DNA of 64,000 nucleotides from DATFVB01 sp963714035 (GTDB taxonomy: Bacteria > Acidobacteriota > Thermoanaerobaculia > UBA5066 > DATFVB01): assembly GCA_963714035.1 (NCBI GenBank), contig OY970224.1:372001-436000 (forward strand), written 5' to 3'. Made by a program: the position numbers and the translations under genes. The notes under the pieces were generated by a model, which had not been told where the DNA came from, ran no database searches, and was given only the letters and a program-made list of their open reading frames with translations. Shown here piece after piece: positions 32,584-41,664 of the stretch (within the stretch, counting starts at the first letter, position 1; every line of letters begins with the position of its first letter).

Positions 32584-33276
32584 ATGCGCTTCGACGTTCT
32601 GACGATCTTCCCCGGGTACTTCGCGTCGCCGCTGTCGGAGAGTCTGCTGGGAAAGGCGCGCGAGAGGGGCATCGTCGAGGTCGCGGTCCACGACATCCGC
32701 GACTGGGCCGCGGCGCCGCACCGGAAGGTCGACGACGAGGCGTACGGGGGCGGACCGGGGATGGTGATGATGGCGCCCGTCGTCGCCGCCGCGATCGAGG
32801 CGGTCCGGGAGCTTCCCGGACTCCCCCGCGCGGCGACGTACCTGCTCACGCCGGACGGAAAGCGCTTCGATCACGCGGCGGCGGCGGAGATCTCCGCTCT
32901 TCCCCGCGTCGCTCTCGTGTGCGGGCGCTACGAAGGGATCGACCACCGGGTCGCGGAAGCGGGGCTGTACGACGGCGAGATCTCTCTGGGCGATTTCGTG
33001 CTCTCGGGAGGGGAGATCGCGGCGCTGGCCGTGATCGAAGCGGCCGCCCGGCTGGCGCCGGGCTTCGTCAAGGAGGCGGCCTCCGTCGAGAACGACTCGT
33101 TCTTCCGCGGGCTGCTCGACCATCCCCATTACACCCGCCCCGCGGTATGGCGGGGGCTGCCGGTCCCCGAGGTGCTGCTCTCGGGACACCACGAGAAGAT
33201 CGAAGCCTGGCGCCGGGAGCAGTCCGAGAGGCGGACGCGAGATCGGCGCCCCGATCTTTTCGTGCGCCGGAGCTGA
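32584..33276 (+). CDS. trmD: tRNA (guanine-37-N1)-methyltransferase TrmD
   Basis: 230 residues. MRFDVLTIFPGYFASPLSES begins the chain. SPOUT trefoil-knot motifs follow: DDEAYGGGPGMVMMAPV, CGRYEGIDHRV and ISLGDFVLSGGE, with HYTRPAVWRG-type C-terminal motif. It methylates G37 of tRNAs with SAM to prevent frameshifting. The ATG lies 4 nt after rimM. Confidence 0.97.
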   Translation: MRFDVLTIFPGYFASPLSESLLGKARERGIVEVAVHDIRDWAAAPHRKVDDEAYGGGPGMVMMAPVVAAAIEAVRELPGLPRAATYLLTPDGKRFDHAAAAEISALPRVALVCGRYEGIDHRVAEAGLYDGEISLGDFVLSGGEIAALAVIEAAARLAPGFVKEAASVENDSFFRGLLDHPHYTRPAVWRGLPVPEVLLSGHHEKIEAWRREQSERRTRDRRPDLFVRRS

Positions 33277-33304
33277 TCTTTTTCGGTTTTCTGCCGGCCT
33301 GAGC

Positions 33305-33310
33305 TATAAT
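33305..33310 (+). promoter_or_regulatory. -10 consensus TATAAT upstream of rplS
   Basis: A perfect TATAAT with TTCGGT 17 bp upstream as a weak -35. It would give rplS its own promoter apart from the ffh-trmD transcript, with a leader of about 60 nt. That leader holds a stem GACGGC (33319-33324)/GCCGTC (33347-33352) with inner GGAG/CTCC, which ends just before the rplS ribosome-binding site and could be an L19 autoregulatory leader. Confidence 0.55.
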
Positions 33311-33377
33311 CCGCGCGCGACGGCGGCGCCGGAGGAATTCTCCCGAGCCGTCAGTGACTTACGTTAAGGAGCGCCTC

Positions 33378-33728
33378 ATGACCGACATTCTGCGAGAAGC
33401 AGAGAAGTTTTCTCTTCGTTCCGATCGCCCCGCCTTCTCGCCCGGGGACAGCGTGCGCGTGCACGTGAAAGTCAAGGAAGGGGAAAAGGAACGGATCCAG
33501 GTTTTTGCGGGAGTCGTGATCGCCCGCCGCGGGGGCGGATCCCGGGAGACGTTCACGGTTCGGAAGATTTCGGGCGGAGTCGGCGTGGAGCGCGTCTTCC
33601 CCCTTCATTCCCCCATGATCGAACGCGTGGAAGTGGATCGCCGCGGCGACGTCCGTCGCGCAAAGCTGTACTACCTGAGGGAGCTGAAGGGCAAGGCTGC
33701 TCGCATTGAGGAAAAGCGCGCGGACTGA
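33378..33728 (+). CDS. rplS: 50S ribosomal protein L19
   Basis: 116 residues, the usual length. DILREAEKFSLRSDRPAFSPGDSVRVHVKV and the GVGVERVFPLHSPMIERVEV segment are conserved. The ATG has TAAGGAG 6 nt upstream (33365-33371), so it is preferred over the upstream in-frame GTG at 33354. L19 sits at the 30S-50S interface. Its 3' end overlaps the rnhB start by 23 nt. Confidence 0.97.
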   Translation: MTDILREAEKFSLRSDRPAFSPGDSVRVHVKVKEGEKERIQVFAGVVIARRGGGSRETFTVRKISGGVGVERVFPLHSPMIERVEVDRRGDVRRAKLYYLRELKGKAARIEEKRAD

Positions 33729-34401
33729 CGTTCGGAGCGTCGCGCGCGACAAGTGGACCGCGGCGCTGCTGTGGGAACTGGGACGGCTCTCCTCCCTCTC
33801 CGCACCGGAAAACCAGCTCTTCCGGCGGGGATATCGCCTGATCGCGGGAACCGATGAGGTCGGGCGGGGCTGTCTCGCCGGTCCGGTCGTCGCCGCGGCG
33901 GTCATCCTTCCGCCCGGATTCTGGTGGCCCGGGATCGACGACTCGAAGAAGCTGGAGCCGGACGAGCGCGAAGCTCTCGCCGCCGTCGTTCGCCGCTCGG
34001 CGCTCGCGAGCGCCGTGGCGGTCGTCTCCGTCCGGGAGATCGACGACACCGACATCCGGAAAGCTTCGCTCGCCGCGATGAAGCAGGCGCTCTTCGATCT
34101 CGACCCCGCGCCGGAGATCGTGCTCACCGATGCGTTCCTCGTGCCGGGCTGGCCGGGTCGTCAGATTCCGATCGTCCACGGAGACGCGCGGTCGATTTCG
34201 ATCGCCGCCGCCTCGATCGTCGCGAAAGTGCACCGCGACGCGCTCATGGACGAGATCGGGCGGCTCTATCCGGCCTACGCGTTCGAGCGGCACAAGGGGT
34301 ACGCCGTGGCCGAGCACCGGGAGGTCCTCGCTCGGATCGGGCCGTGCCCGGAGCACCGCCTCTCCTTCCACGGGGTCGTCCCGGACGGCGGGGTCGTCTG
34401 A
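33706..34401 (+). CDS. rnhB: ribonuclease HII
   Basis: 231 residues from TTG. The active-site carboxylates are in AGTDEVGRGCLAGPVVAAAV (Asp50, Glu51), in VLTDAFLVPGW (Asp near 142) and in the SIVAKVHRDALM segment. The DDSKKL motif follows the first. RNase HII removes single ribonucleotides and RNA primers from DNA. An rplS-rnhB pairing is common. The first 35 residues precede the conserved core, so a later start is possible. The stop overlaps the next ATG (TGATG). Confidence 0.93.
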   Translation: MRKSARTDVRSVARDKWTAALLWELGRLSSLSAPENQLFRRGYRLIAGTDEVGRGCLAGPVVAAAVILPPGFWWPGIDDSKKLEPDEREALAAVVRRSALASAVAVVSVREIDDTDIRKASLAAMKQALFDLDPAPEIVLTDAFLVPGWPGRQIPIVHGDARSISIAAASIVAKVHRDALMDEIGRLYPAYAFERHKGYAVAEHREVLARIGPCPEHRLSFHGVVPDGGVV

Positions 34402-36830
34402 TGGCCCTGCGCCGCGACGTCGTCCTCGCCACCGCCGAGAAGCTCATGGCGAAGGGAAAATACGAGGGCGCGCTCAAGGAGTACCTGCGCCTTCTCGAGG
34501 AGAACCCGAACGACATCCTCGTCCTGAACAAAGTCGGCGACATCTACGTGCTGCTGAGCCGGCCGATGGATTCTCTGCCCCATTTCACCCGGATCGCCGA
34601 GCACTACGCGCGCGACGGGTTCTTCCTGAAGGCGATCGCGATCTACAAGAAGATCAACAAGATCGATCCCTCCAGGCTCGAGATTTACAACTATCTCGCC
34701 GACCTGTACCACAAGCAGGGGCTCGTTCCCGAGGCGAGGGCGCAGTACCAGATCCTCGCGGACCACCATCTGAAGCTGAACCAGCTGTCCGACGCGATCG
34801 CCGTCTACCGCAAGATGGCGGCCGCGGACCCGAACGACATCAAGATCCCGGTGCGCCTGGCCGATCTCCTCATCGCCGCCGGAGAGTCCGATCAGGCGCT
34901 GATGCAATACGGCGTGATCGGCTCGATGCTCGTCAAGCGCGGCGCGATCGACGAAGCGGTCGCCGTCTACCAGAAGGCCCTGAAGATCCGTCCCGGGGAC
35001 CGGAAGGTCCTGCACGACCTCGTCCGATCGATGCTCGACGGCGGGAACGCCGACGCCGCGGTCCTTCTCCTGCAGTCGCAGCCGCGCGACGGCGACACGA
35101 TGCTGCTCCTCGCCGAGTCGCTCCTGGCGACGAAGAATCCGGAGGACGCCCGCAAGGCCGCCGAGGCGGCGATCGCGTTCGATCACGGCAACGCTGCCGC
35201 GCGGCAGTTCGTCGCGCGGCTACGGGCGTCGGAGCAGGACTTTCAGGGGTCGTTCGATGCGCTCCTCCCGCTCGTCGACCAGGCGGTGCGCACCGGTTCC
35301 GTCCGGAAGGCGATCGGCATGCTGCTCCCGCTCGCGAACCCGCCCTTTCCCGCGATTCAGGAGAAGCTCCTCGAGCTGTACCGCCTCAGCGGCGACCGCG
35401 CGAACGTCCTGGAGACCCTGAACGCGCGGGCGCGAGCCGCCTGGGAGGCCGGGGATCGGGCGGGCGCCGCGGAGCTCTATCGAGAGGTCCTCGAGGTCGA
35501 CCCGGAGAACGCCGAGGCGCGAAATCGGGCGGGGATCGCGGTCATCGCCCCGCCGCCGGAGGAGCCGGAAGCGTTCCAGGAGCTGGTGGTCGAGTTCGAC
35601 GAGTCCCTGCTCCAGGAGAGCGCCGGGGCAGTTCCCCCGGGGGCGGCCTCGGCCGCGGTTCCCAGTCCCGGAGTTTCGCTTCCGGAGACTCCCGACGTCT
35701 CCTCTCCGCCGCCGGCGGCTGCCGTCACCGAGAACACGGCCGTCCGGCGGATGCGCGCCGAAGAGGCGGAGTGGAAGGATGCCGTCACCGAGGCGGAGGT
35801 CTTCGCCAAGTACGGGCTCGTCGAGAAGGCCGCGGAAAAGTACCGCGCGATGCTCGGGCGGCGTCCCCGCGACCTGTCGACGCGCCGGCGGCTCGTCGAG
35901 CTCCTCGCGGAGCTCAAGTCGCCGTCGCTCGAAGGAGAAGCCGCGACGTTGATCGAGGCCCTGCGCGAATCGGGCCAGGATCTCGAAGCGGATGCGGCGC
36001 GCTCCCGCTACCTTCCCGTCCGCCCCGCCGCATCGGCGGCGAGCGGAGAGTTCGAGCTCGCGCCCCCGCGGCTCGCGCCGGAGTTCGACGATCTCGGCCC
36101 GGCCGCCGGCGCGCCCCCTGCCTTCGCGGTTCCCGCGGCGCCCCCGCCGACTCGCCCCTCCGCGCCGATCGACATGGAGTTCGCATTCGACGCCGGCCTC
36201 GGGCGGGCGCTCGACGACGAGATGGCGAAGTTCCAGAAGGCGGAACCGGAGCCCGCCCCTCCCGCTCCCGCATTCGACGAAATGTCGCTCTTCTCCGACG
36301 AGCAGCGCTTCTTCAACCTCGCGGCCGAGCTCGAGAAGGAGCTCGAGGACGAGGAGACGCCGGCCGCTCCTCTCCTCGAGGGGGGCGGAGAGGAAGTCTC
36401 GCTCGAGGAGATCTTCCGCGAGTTCAAGCGCGGCGTCGAGCAGCAGCTCTCCCCGGAAGACTACGAAACGCACTACAACCTGGGGATCGCCTACAAGGAG
36501 ATGGGTCTCACCGACGAGGCGATCGGCGAGTTCCAGATCGCGGCGAAGGACCCGGCGCGCGCCGTCGAATGCTGCAGCATGCTCGGTCTCTGCTTTCTCG
36601 AGAAGGGGCTCGCCCCGCTCGCGATCCAGTGGTTCCAGAAGGGGCTCGAGAGTCCCGCCATCCGGGACGAGGAGCGATGGGGGCTCCGGTACGATCTCGC
36701 CGGGGTGCTCGAGCAGACCGGAGACTCGGCGCGCGCCTACGACACCTATCTCGCGATCTACGGAGAGAACACGAAATACCGGGACGTCGCGGCGCGCGTG
36801 AAAGCGCTCGAGAGCCCGTCCGGGCGGTGA
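34401..36830 (+). CDS. large cytoplasmic TPR protein with acidic disordered middle
   Basis: 809 residues. Residues 1-330 are TPR units (for example AMAKGKYEGALKEYLRLLEENPNDI and KAIAIYKKINKIDPS). Residues about 380-450 and 530-660 are Pro/Glu/Ala-rich and probably disordered, separated by a TPR-like block (VFAKYGLVEKAAEKYRAMLGRRP). The final part (EDYETHYNLGIAYKEMGLTDEAIGEF to the end) is a second TPR array. There is no signal peptide. The architecture resembles the tetratricopeptide scaffolds found near motility and pilus systems in Acidobacteria and Deltaproteobacteria, but no partner is visible here. It overlaps rnhB and, by 4 nt, the oppD-like gene. Confidence 0.85.
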   Translation: MALRRDVVLATAEKLMAKGKYEGALKEYLRLLEENPNDILVLNKVGDIYVLLSRPMDSLPHFTRIAEHYARDGFFLKAIAIYKKINKIDPSRLEIYNYLADLYHKQGLVPEARAQYQILADHHLKLNQLSDAIAVYRKMAAADPNDIKIPVRLADLLIAAGESDQALMQYGVIGSMLVKRGAIDEAVAVYQKALKIRPGDRKVLHDLVRSMLDGGNADAAVLLLQSQPRDGDTMLLLAESLLATKNPEDARKAAEAAIAFDHGNAAARQFVARLRASEQDFQGSFDALLPLVDQAVRTGSVRKAIGMLLPLANPPFPAIQEKLLELYRLSGDRANVLETLNARARAAWEAGDRAGAAELYREVLEVDPENAEARNRAGIAVIAPPPEEPEAFQELVVEFDESLLQESAGAVPPGAASAAVPSPGVSLPETPDVSSPPPAAAVTENTAVRRMRAEEAEWKDAVTEAEVFAKYGLVEKAAEKYRAMLGRRPRDLSTRRRLVELLAELKSPSLEGEAATLIEALRESGQDLEADAARSRYLPVRPAASAASGEFELAPPRLAPEFDDLGPAAGAPPAFAVPAAPPPTRPSAPIDMEFAFDAGLGRALDDEMAKFQKAEPEPAPPAPAFDEMSLFSDEQRFFNLAAELEKELEDEETPAAPLLEGGGEEVSLEEIFREFKRGVEQQLSPEDYETHYNLGIAYKEMGLTDEAIGEFQIAAKDPARAVECCSMLGLCFLEKGLAPLAIQWFQKGLESPAIRDEERWGLRYDLAGVLEQTGDSARAYDTYLAIYGENTKYRDVAARVKALESPSGR

Positions 36831-37789
36831 CCCCCTCCCTTTCGATCCGTGGACTCACGGTCCTGCTCCGGACCGCCGCGGGGCCGCGGCCGGTTCTCGA
36901 CGGAGTGTCGCTCGAGGTGGCGCCGGGCGAGTCGAGGGCCCTCGTCGGCGAGAGCGGCGGCGGGAAGACCCTTCTCGCCCGCGCCGTGCTCCGCCTTCTC
37001 CCGCCGGCGGCATCCGTCCGCGAAGGAGAGGTGCACGTCGGGGGCCTCGACCTCCGGGCCCTGCCGGAACGCGCGATGCGCCGCGTCCGGGGAGGCGCGG
37101 TCGGCATGATCTTCCAGGAGCCGCTCTCCGCGCTCGACCCCGTGCGCTCGATCGGCTCGCAGGTGGCCGACTGCGTCCGGCGACACTCGGGCTCCGGAGC
37201 GGCCGCCGCCCGGCGGCGCGCGATTTCGCTCCTCGAGGAAGCCGGAATGCCGGGGGCGGAGCGGCGCTACGACGATCCCCCGCACGCCCTTTCCGGAGGA
37301 ATGCGGCAGCGCGTGGTCATCGCCGCGGCGCTGGCCGGAAATCCCGGCGTGCTGATCGCCGACGAGCCGACGTCGTCGCTCGATCCGCCGCTCGCTTCGC
37401 AGGTCCTCGATCTCGTCGACCGGCTGCGGCGCGACCGCGGCCTCGCGCTCCTCCACATCACCCACGACCTGAAACGCGCGGCCGCGTGCGACCGGGTTTC
37501 CGTGCTGTACGCCGGGCGGATCGTCGAGGAAGCGTCGGGGGAGGAGTTCGCGCGCGGGCCGAGACATCCTTACGCCGCGGCCCTCGCCGCCTCCGCCGCG
37601 GCGTCGGCCGGTCGTCTCCCGGTGATCCCGGGGCGCCCGCCGTCGCTCGCCGAACGGGGCGAGCCGCGGTGCGCGTTCGCGCCGCGATGCGCACGCGTAT
37701 TCGCCCGGTGCGAAACGGAGAAGCCGGATTTCTATCCCGCCGGAGCTTCGCGAGCGCGCTGCTTCCTCTACGCTCCCGAAGCGGCATGA
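36827..37789 (+). CDS. Opp/Dpp-type peptide ABC transporter ATP-binding protein (D subunit)
   Basis: 320 residues. Walker A GESGGGKTLLARA, signature LSGGMRQRVVIAAAL, Walker B VLIADEPTSSLDP. A C-terminal Cys-rich oligopeptide-transporter domain (RCAFAPRCARVFARCETEKP) carries the 4Fe-4S-like motif usual in OppD/DppD. The GTG start overlaps the TPR stop by 4 nt. The F subunit follows, but permeases and binding protein are absent from the window, so the pair must serve a transporter encoded elsewhere. Confidence 0.9.
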   Translation: MTPSLSIRGLTVLLRTAAGPRPVLDGVSLEVAPGESRALVGESGGGKTLLARAVLRLLPPAASVREGEVHVGGLDLRALPERAMRRVRGGAVGMIFQEPLSALDPVRSIGSQVADCVRRHSGSGAAAARRRAISLLEEAGMPGAERRYDDPPHALSGGMRQRVVIAAALAGNPGVLIADEPTSSLDPPLASQVLDLVDRLRRDRGLALLHITHDLKRAAACDRVSVLYAGRIVEEASGEEFARGPRHPYAAALAASAAASAGRLPVIPGRPPSLAERGEPRCAFAPRCARVFARCETEKPDFYPAGASRARCFLYAPEAA

Positions 37790-38760
37790 GCGATCCGCTC
37801 CTCCGCGTCGAGGGGCTCTCGAAGAGATATCCGTCCTCCGGAGCCTTCCGGAGGGGAACGGGCGCGGAGGCGCTCGACGGGGTGACGTTCGAGCTCTTGG
37901 CCGGGGAGACGCTCGCGATCGCGGGAGAGTCGGGCAGCGGGAAGACCACGCTGGGCCTGATCGTCGCGCGTCTCGAGGAGGCGACGGCCGGCGAGATCCG
38001 CCTCGACGGCGAGGACTGGCTGGGGCTCTCGGGGCGGGCCCTGCGGAGGGCGCGCCGGAACGTCCAGATCGTGTTCCAGGATCCCGCCACGTCCCTCGAC
38101 CCGCGGATGAAGATCGGCGAGTCGGTCGCGGAGCCGCTGCGCGCGCTCTGCGGCCTTTCCGGCGCGCGCCTCCGCGCTCGCGTCGCGGCGCTCCTCGGCG
38201 ACGTGGGGCTGGATCCTTCCGCCGCCGCCCGGTTCCCGCGAGAATTCTCGGGAGGGGAGCGGCAAAGGATCGCGATCGCCCGCGCGATCGCGCCTGCCCC
38301 CCGCCTCGTCGTCTGCGATGAGCCGGTCGCCGCGCTCGATCCCTCCGCCCGCGCCCGGGTGTTGAACCTGCTCCTCGAGCTGCGCGAGCGGACCGGCGTC
38401 GCGTATCTCTTCATCTCGCACGACCTCGAGGCGATCCGGTCGGTCGCCGATCGAGTCGTCGTCCTCTACGCCGGGCGGATCGTCGAAGAGGCCCGCGCCG
38501 GCGATTTCTTTTCGGCGCCCCGCCATCCCTATTCCGTGGCGCTGCGGGCGGGCCGCGCGATTTCCGGAGAGCCTCCGGATCCGGGCGATCTTCCCTCGGG
38601 GTGCCGCTTCCATCCCCGCTGCCCTTCCGCCCGGGAGCGCTGCGCGGAGGAGTCGCCCCCTCTCGAGAACCGGGGGGACGCGCGCCGGGTCGCTTGCTTT
38701 TTTCCCGCGGAACAGGCAGAAAAGACGAAACTTTCGGACGGGAATCGCGTAATCGGATAA
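37786..38760 (+). CDS. Opp/Dpp-type peptide ABC transporter ATP-binding protein (F subunit)
   Basis: 324 residues. Walker A GESGSGKTTLGLIVARL, Q-loop FQDPATSLDPRMKIGE, signature FSGGERQRIAIARAI, Walker B LVVCDEPVAALDP, and the C-terminal Cys-rich SGCRFHPRCPSARERC segment. It overlaps the D subunit by 4 nt (ATGA). The two normally form a heterodimer powering peptide uptake with OppB and OppC. Confidence 0.92.
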   Translation: MSDPLLRVEGLSKRYPSSGAFRRGTGAEALDGVTFELLAGETLAIAGESGSGKTTLGLIVARLEEATAGEIRLDGEDWLGLSGRALRRARRNVQIVFQDPATSLDPRMKIGESVAEPLRALCGLSGARLRARVAALLGDVGLDPSAAARFPREFSGGERQRIAIARAIAPAPRLVVCDEPVAALDPSARARVLNLLLELRERTGVAYLFISHDLEAIRSVADRVVVLYAGRIVEEARAGDFFSAPRHPYSVALRAGRAISGEPPDPGDLPSGCRFHPRCPSARERCAEESPPLENRGDARRVACFFPAEQAEKTKLSDGNRVIG

Positions 38761-38789
38761 CGAACGACGCTGACGAGGAGTATGAGTTC

Positions 38790-40499
38790 ATGAAAACCTT
38801 CACGGCCCTGACGATCACGGCATGCGCGGCGGCCTTCGCGGGGACCCTGGCGGCGCAGACGAACCTCGCGCCGCCGCCCCCCCCCGCGCCGCCTCCGCCC
38901 GCGGGGCCGGAGCAGCCCGCCGTCTCCGTCACCGTCTCGGCCCGTGCCGCGAGAGCGCACACGGAGCCGATCCCTCCGGCGGCGGCGGACGGCGTCCCGC
39001 TGTCGCTGCGCGAGGCGATCGCGCTCGCGCTCGCCAACAACATCGATCTCGACGTCTCGATCGCGGGCAACGAGCAGGGTTTCTACGGCGTCATCCAGCA
39101 GAAGGGGATCTTCGATCCGCTCGCGTTCGCGACGGCGTCCGCCGCCGACCAGCAGCAGCCGCAGGCGACCGTGCTCGGCGGCGGGACGTCGACCGAGACG
39201 AAGACGTACGTCGGCAACGTGGGCGTGTCTCAGCTCGTTCCCTGGGGCGGTACGTTCACGCTCGGCTTCGACAACTCGAAGATCGACACGAACAACACGT
39301 TCTACCTGATCAATCCCTCCTACAACTCGTCGCTGTTCCTCGGCCTCACCCAGCCGCTGCTCCGCAACTTCGGCACCGATACGACGAAGCGCTTCATCCG
39401 GATCTCCCGGAACAACGAGGCGATCGACAACCAGACCTATCTCCAGACTTTGCAGACCGGGATCAACACGGTGGAGACGGCGTACTGGGACCTGGTGTAC
39501 GCCCGCGCCAACCTCCAGGTGAAGAAGGAGTCGCGGGACCTCGCGCAGGAGCTCTACCGGATCACGAAGATCAAGATCGACGTCGGCTCCCAGGCCCCGA
39601 TCGACATCGTGCAGACGGAAGCCGGCGTGGCCCAGCGCGAGCTCGACATCATCACCGCGACGCAGGCGGTCGGCGACGCCGAGGATCGCCTCAAGCGCCT
39701 GCTGAACTTCGCGACCGCGAACCGCTGGGACGACCACATCATTCCGACCGACGAGGTGCGCGTCGAGACGAACCCCGTGAACGTCGACGCCGGGGTCGAC
39801 CAGGCGATGAAGAATCGCCCCGAGATCCGAAGCGCGATCTTCCAGGCGTCGAACGCACGGATCAGCTACGACTTCGCCCACAATCAGCTCCTTCCGCAGC
39901 TCGATCTCACCGCGCAGTACGGCTACGCCGGCCTGGGAGGGCCGTTCCACGTCCTCGACGCCAACAACAATCCGACGGGGGTCGTCCTCCCCGGCGACTA
40001 CAACGATGCGCTGACGCAGATCGGCAACCGCGACTTCCACAACTGGACGGTCGGCGTGAACTTTTCCTACCCGATCCTCAACCGGACGGCCAAGGGCGCC
40101 GTGGGCGTCGCGCGGTGGGGGCTGCAGAGCACCCTCGCGACCCTCGAGCAGGTGCGGCAGAACGTCACCGTTCAGGTCCGAAACGCCGCCCGCGCCATCG
40201 AAACCGCCCGCGAGTCGATCGTCGCTTCGGCCAAGTCCCGGGAGCTCCAGGAGCGCAACGTCGATGCGGCGAAGAAAAAGTACGACAACGGCCTGATCAC
40301 CGCCTTCGAGGTCCTGTCCGTCCAGAACGATCTCGCGACCGCTCGAAGCGCGGAGCTCCAGGCGCTGACGCAGTACCGCGAAGCGGTGGTCGCCTATCAC
40401 CAGGCGATCGGCGATCTCCTCGCCTGGAAGGAGATCCAGGTCGACGGGCTGGAGTCGATTCCGGCGCCCGACCCCGAGACGCTCCGGCCCGGGAAGTAG
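38790..40499 (+). CDS. TolC family outer-membrane efflux protein
   Basis: 569 residues. Signal peptide (KTFTALTITACAAAFAGTLAAQ), then a Pro-rich stretch with PPPPPAPPPP at about 28-38. The rest has the two OEP repeats: GVPLSLREAIALALANNIDLDVSIAG and the second half from about 285, with long coiled-coil helices (for example the segment around RELQERNVDAAKKKYDNGLITAFEVL). It forms the trimeric exit duct of tripartite pumps. The ATG has GAGGAG about 10 nt upstream. It begins the TolC-adaptor-ATPase set. Confidence 0.92.
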   Translation: MKTFTALTITACAAAFAGTLAAQTNLAPPPPPAPPPPAGPEQPAVSVTVSARAARAHTEPIPPAAADGVPLSLREAIALALANNIDLDVSIAGNEQGFYGVIQQKGIFDPLAFATASAADQQQPQATVLGGGTSTETKTYVGNVGVSQLVPWGGTFTLGFDNSKIDTNNTFYLINPSYNSSLFLGLTQPLLRNFGTDTTKRFIRISRNNEAIDNQTYLQTLQTGINTVETAYWDLVYARANLQVKKESRDLAQELYRITKIKIDVGSQAPIDIVQTEAGVAQRELDIITATQAVGDAEDRLKRLLNFATANRWDDHIIPTDEVRVETNPVNVDAGVDQAMKNRPEIRSAIFQASNARISYDFAHNQLLPQLDLTAQYGYAGLGGPFHVLDANNNPTGVVLPGDYNDALTQIGNRDFHNWTVGVNFSYPILNRTAKGAVGVARWGLQSTLATLEQVRQNVTVQVRNAARAIETARESIVASAKSRELQERNVDAAKKKYDNGLITAFEVLSVQNDLATARSAELQALTQYREAVVAYHQAIGDLLAWKEIQVDGLESIPAPDPETLRPGK

Positions 40500-40502
40500 A
40501 GT

Positions 40503-41660
40503 TTGGCGGACGGCCCTCCGAAACCGGCCGTCCCTTCACCGCTCGCGCGCCGGGTCGTCGCCGCGGCGGCGATCGCGGCGGCCGCCGCCGGGACGGTTTT
40601 GCTCGTCCGGCGCGCGGGAGCGCCCGCGGTCGAGTCGTGGCGCGTCGAACGGACCACTCTGCTTCCGATCGCGGCCGGGCGCGGGACGATCCTCCCGGCG
40701 GAGCGGGTCCCGGCCTTTCCGCGGGTGATCGGCCGCGTCGCGAAGATCCTCGTCGCCGTCGGCGAGACGGTGCGATCGGGAGATCCCCTGATCGAGCTCG
40801 ACGGGTCCGCCTACGCCGCGCAGGTCGACGACGCGCGCGCCGCCGTCGCCCGCGCCGAGCGGGACGCCGAACGCGCGGCGTCCGCGGTCGACGCCGCCGC
40901 GCGGAAGCTCGCGCGGGCCCGCGGCCTCGCGGGAAAGAACATCGCGTCGCCGGACTACCTCCAGGCCGCGAAGCTGGAGGCGGAGGCCGCGCGGCGAGAG
41001 GAGCAGGCCGCCTCGGCGGCGCTCGACGTCGCCCGTTCGCGGCTCGCAACCGCCCGCGACGCGCTCGCCCGGACGCGGGTGGCGGCCCCCGCGTCCGGAG
41101 CGGTGGTGGCGGTTCACGTCCGCCCGGGGGAGACGGTCGCGGAGTCGAAGGCCGTGGCCGAGATCGCGGACGCCGCCGCGCCGCTCGCCTCCGTCGAGAT
41201 CCCGCTTCGCCCGGCGGCGGCGGTTGCCCCGGGGGCGGCAGCGTCGGTGACCGCCGGCGGCGTCGCGGCGGCGGGGACCGTTCGGCGGGTCGAGGCAAAC
41301 AAAACGGCCGATTCACCGTATGTCACCGTGATGATCGCGCTTTCTTCCGTACCCGGGGGCGTGCGCCCCGGGATGGCCGCGCAGGCGCGAATCGAGGGCG
41401 CTCCGAAAGGGGACGTTCTCACGGTGCCCGTCGGCGCGCTCGCGGAGCCGCCGAACGGAAGCGGGCGCGGTACGGTATGGGTGTTGTCCGGAAGCCGGGT
41501 TCGCCGGCGGCCGGTCGAGATCGGGCTCGTGGGCGCGCGATTCGCGGAGATCGTCGCGGGACTCCGGCAGGGAGAGACGATCGCCGCCGGCCCCGCGCCG
41601 GCCCTCCTCCGGCTCGAGGACGGGGAGCGCGTCCGGATCGCGACGGGAAGGGGAGAATGA
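40503..41660 (+). CDS. membrane-fusion (HlyD/MacA-like) periplasmic adaptor protein
   Basis: 385 residues from TTG, 3 nt after tolC. An N-terminal membrane anchor (about 12-32) precedes a barrel-sandwich lipoyl domain split by an alpha-hairpin: VGETVRSGDPLIELDG, coiled coil at about 108-185 rich in Ala/Glu/Arg, then APASGAVVAVHVRPGETV. A beta-barrel and membrane-proximal domain complete it. MFP subunits link TolC to an inner-membrane transporter. Confidence 0.9.
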   Translation: MADGPPKPAVPSPLARRVVAAAAIAAAAAGTVLLVRRAGAPAVESWRVERTTLLPIAAGRGTILPAERVPAFPRVIGRVAKILVAVGETVRSGDPLIELDGSAYAAQVDDARAAVARAERDAERAASAVDAAARKLARARGLAGKNIASPDYLQAAKLEAEAARREEQAASAALDVARSRLATARDALARTRVAAPASGAVVAVHVRPGETVAESKAVAEIADAAAPLASVEIPLRPAAAVAPGAAASVTAGGVAAAGTVRRVEANKTADSPYVTVMIALSSVPGGVRPGMAAQARIEGAPKGDVLTVPVGALAEPPNGSGRGTVWVLSGSRVRRRPVEIGLVGARFAEIVAGLRQGETIAAGPAPALLRLEDGERVRIATGRGE

Positions 41661-41664
41661 GTCG

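Noticed and set aside
33354..33377. Earlier GTG start for rplS
   Set aside because: The downstream ATG has a TAAGGAG site at proper distance and matches the normal L19 N-terminus.
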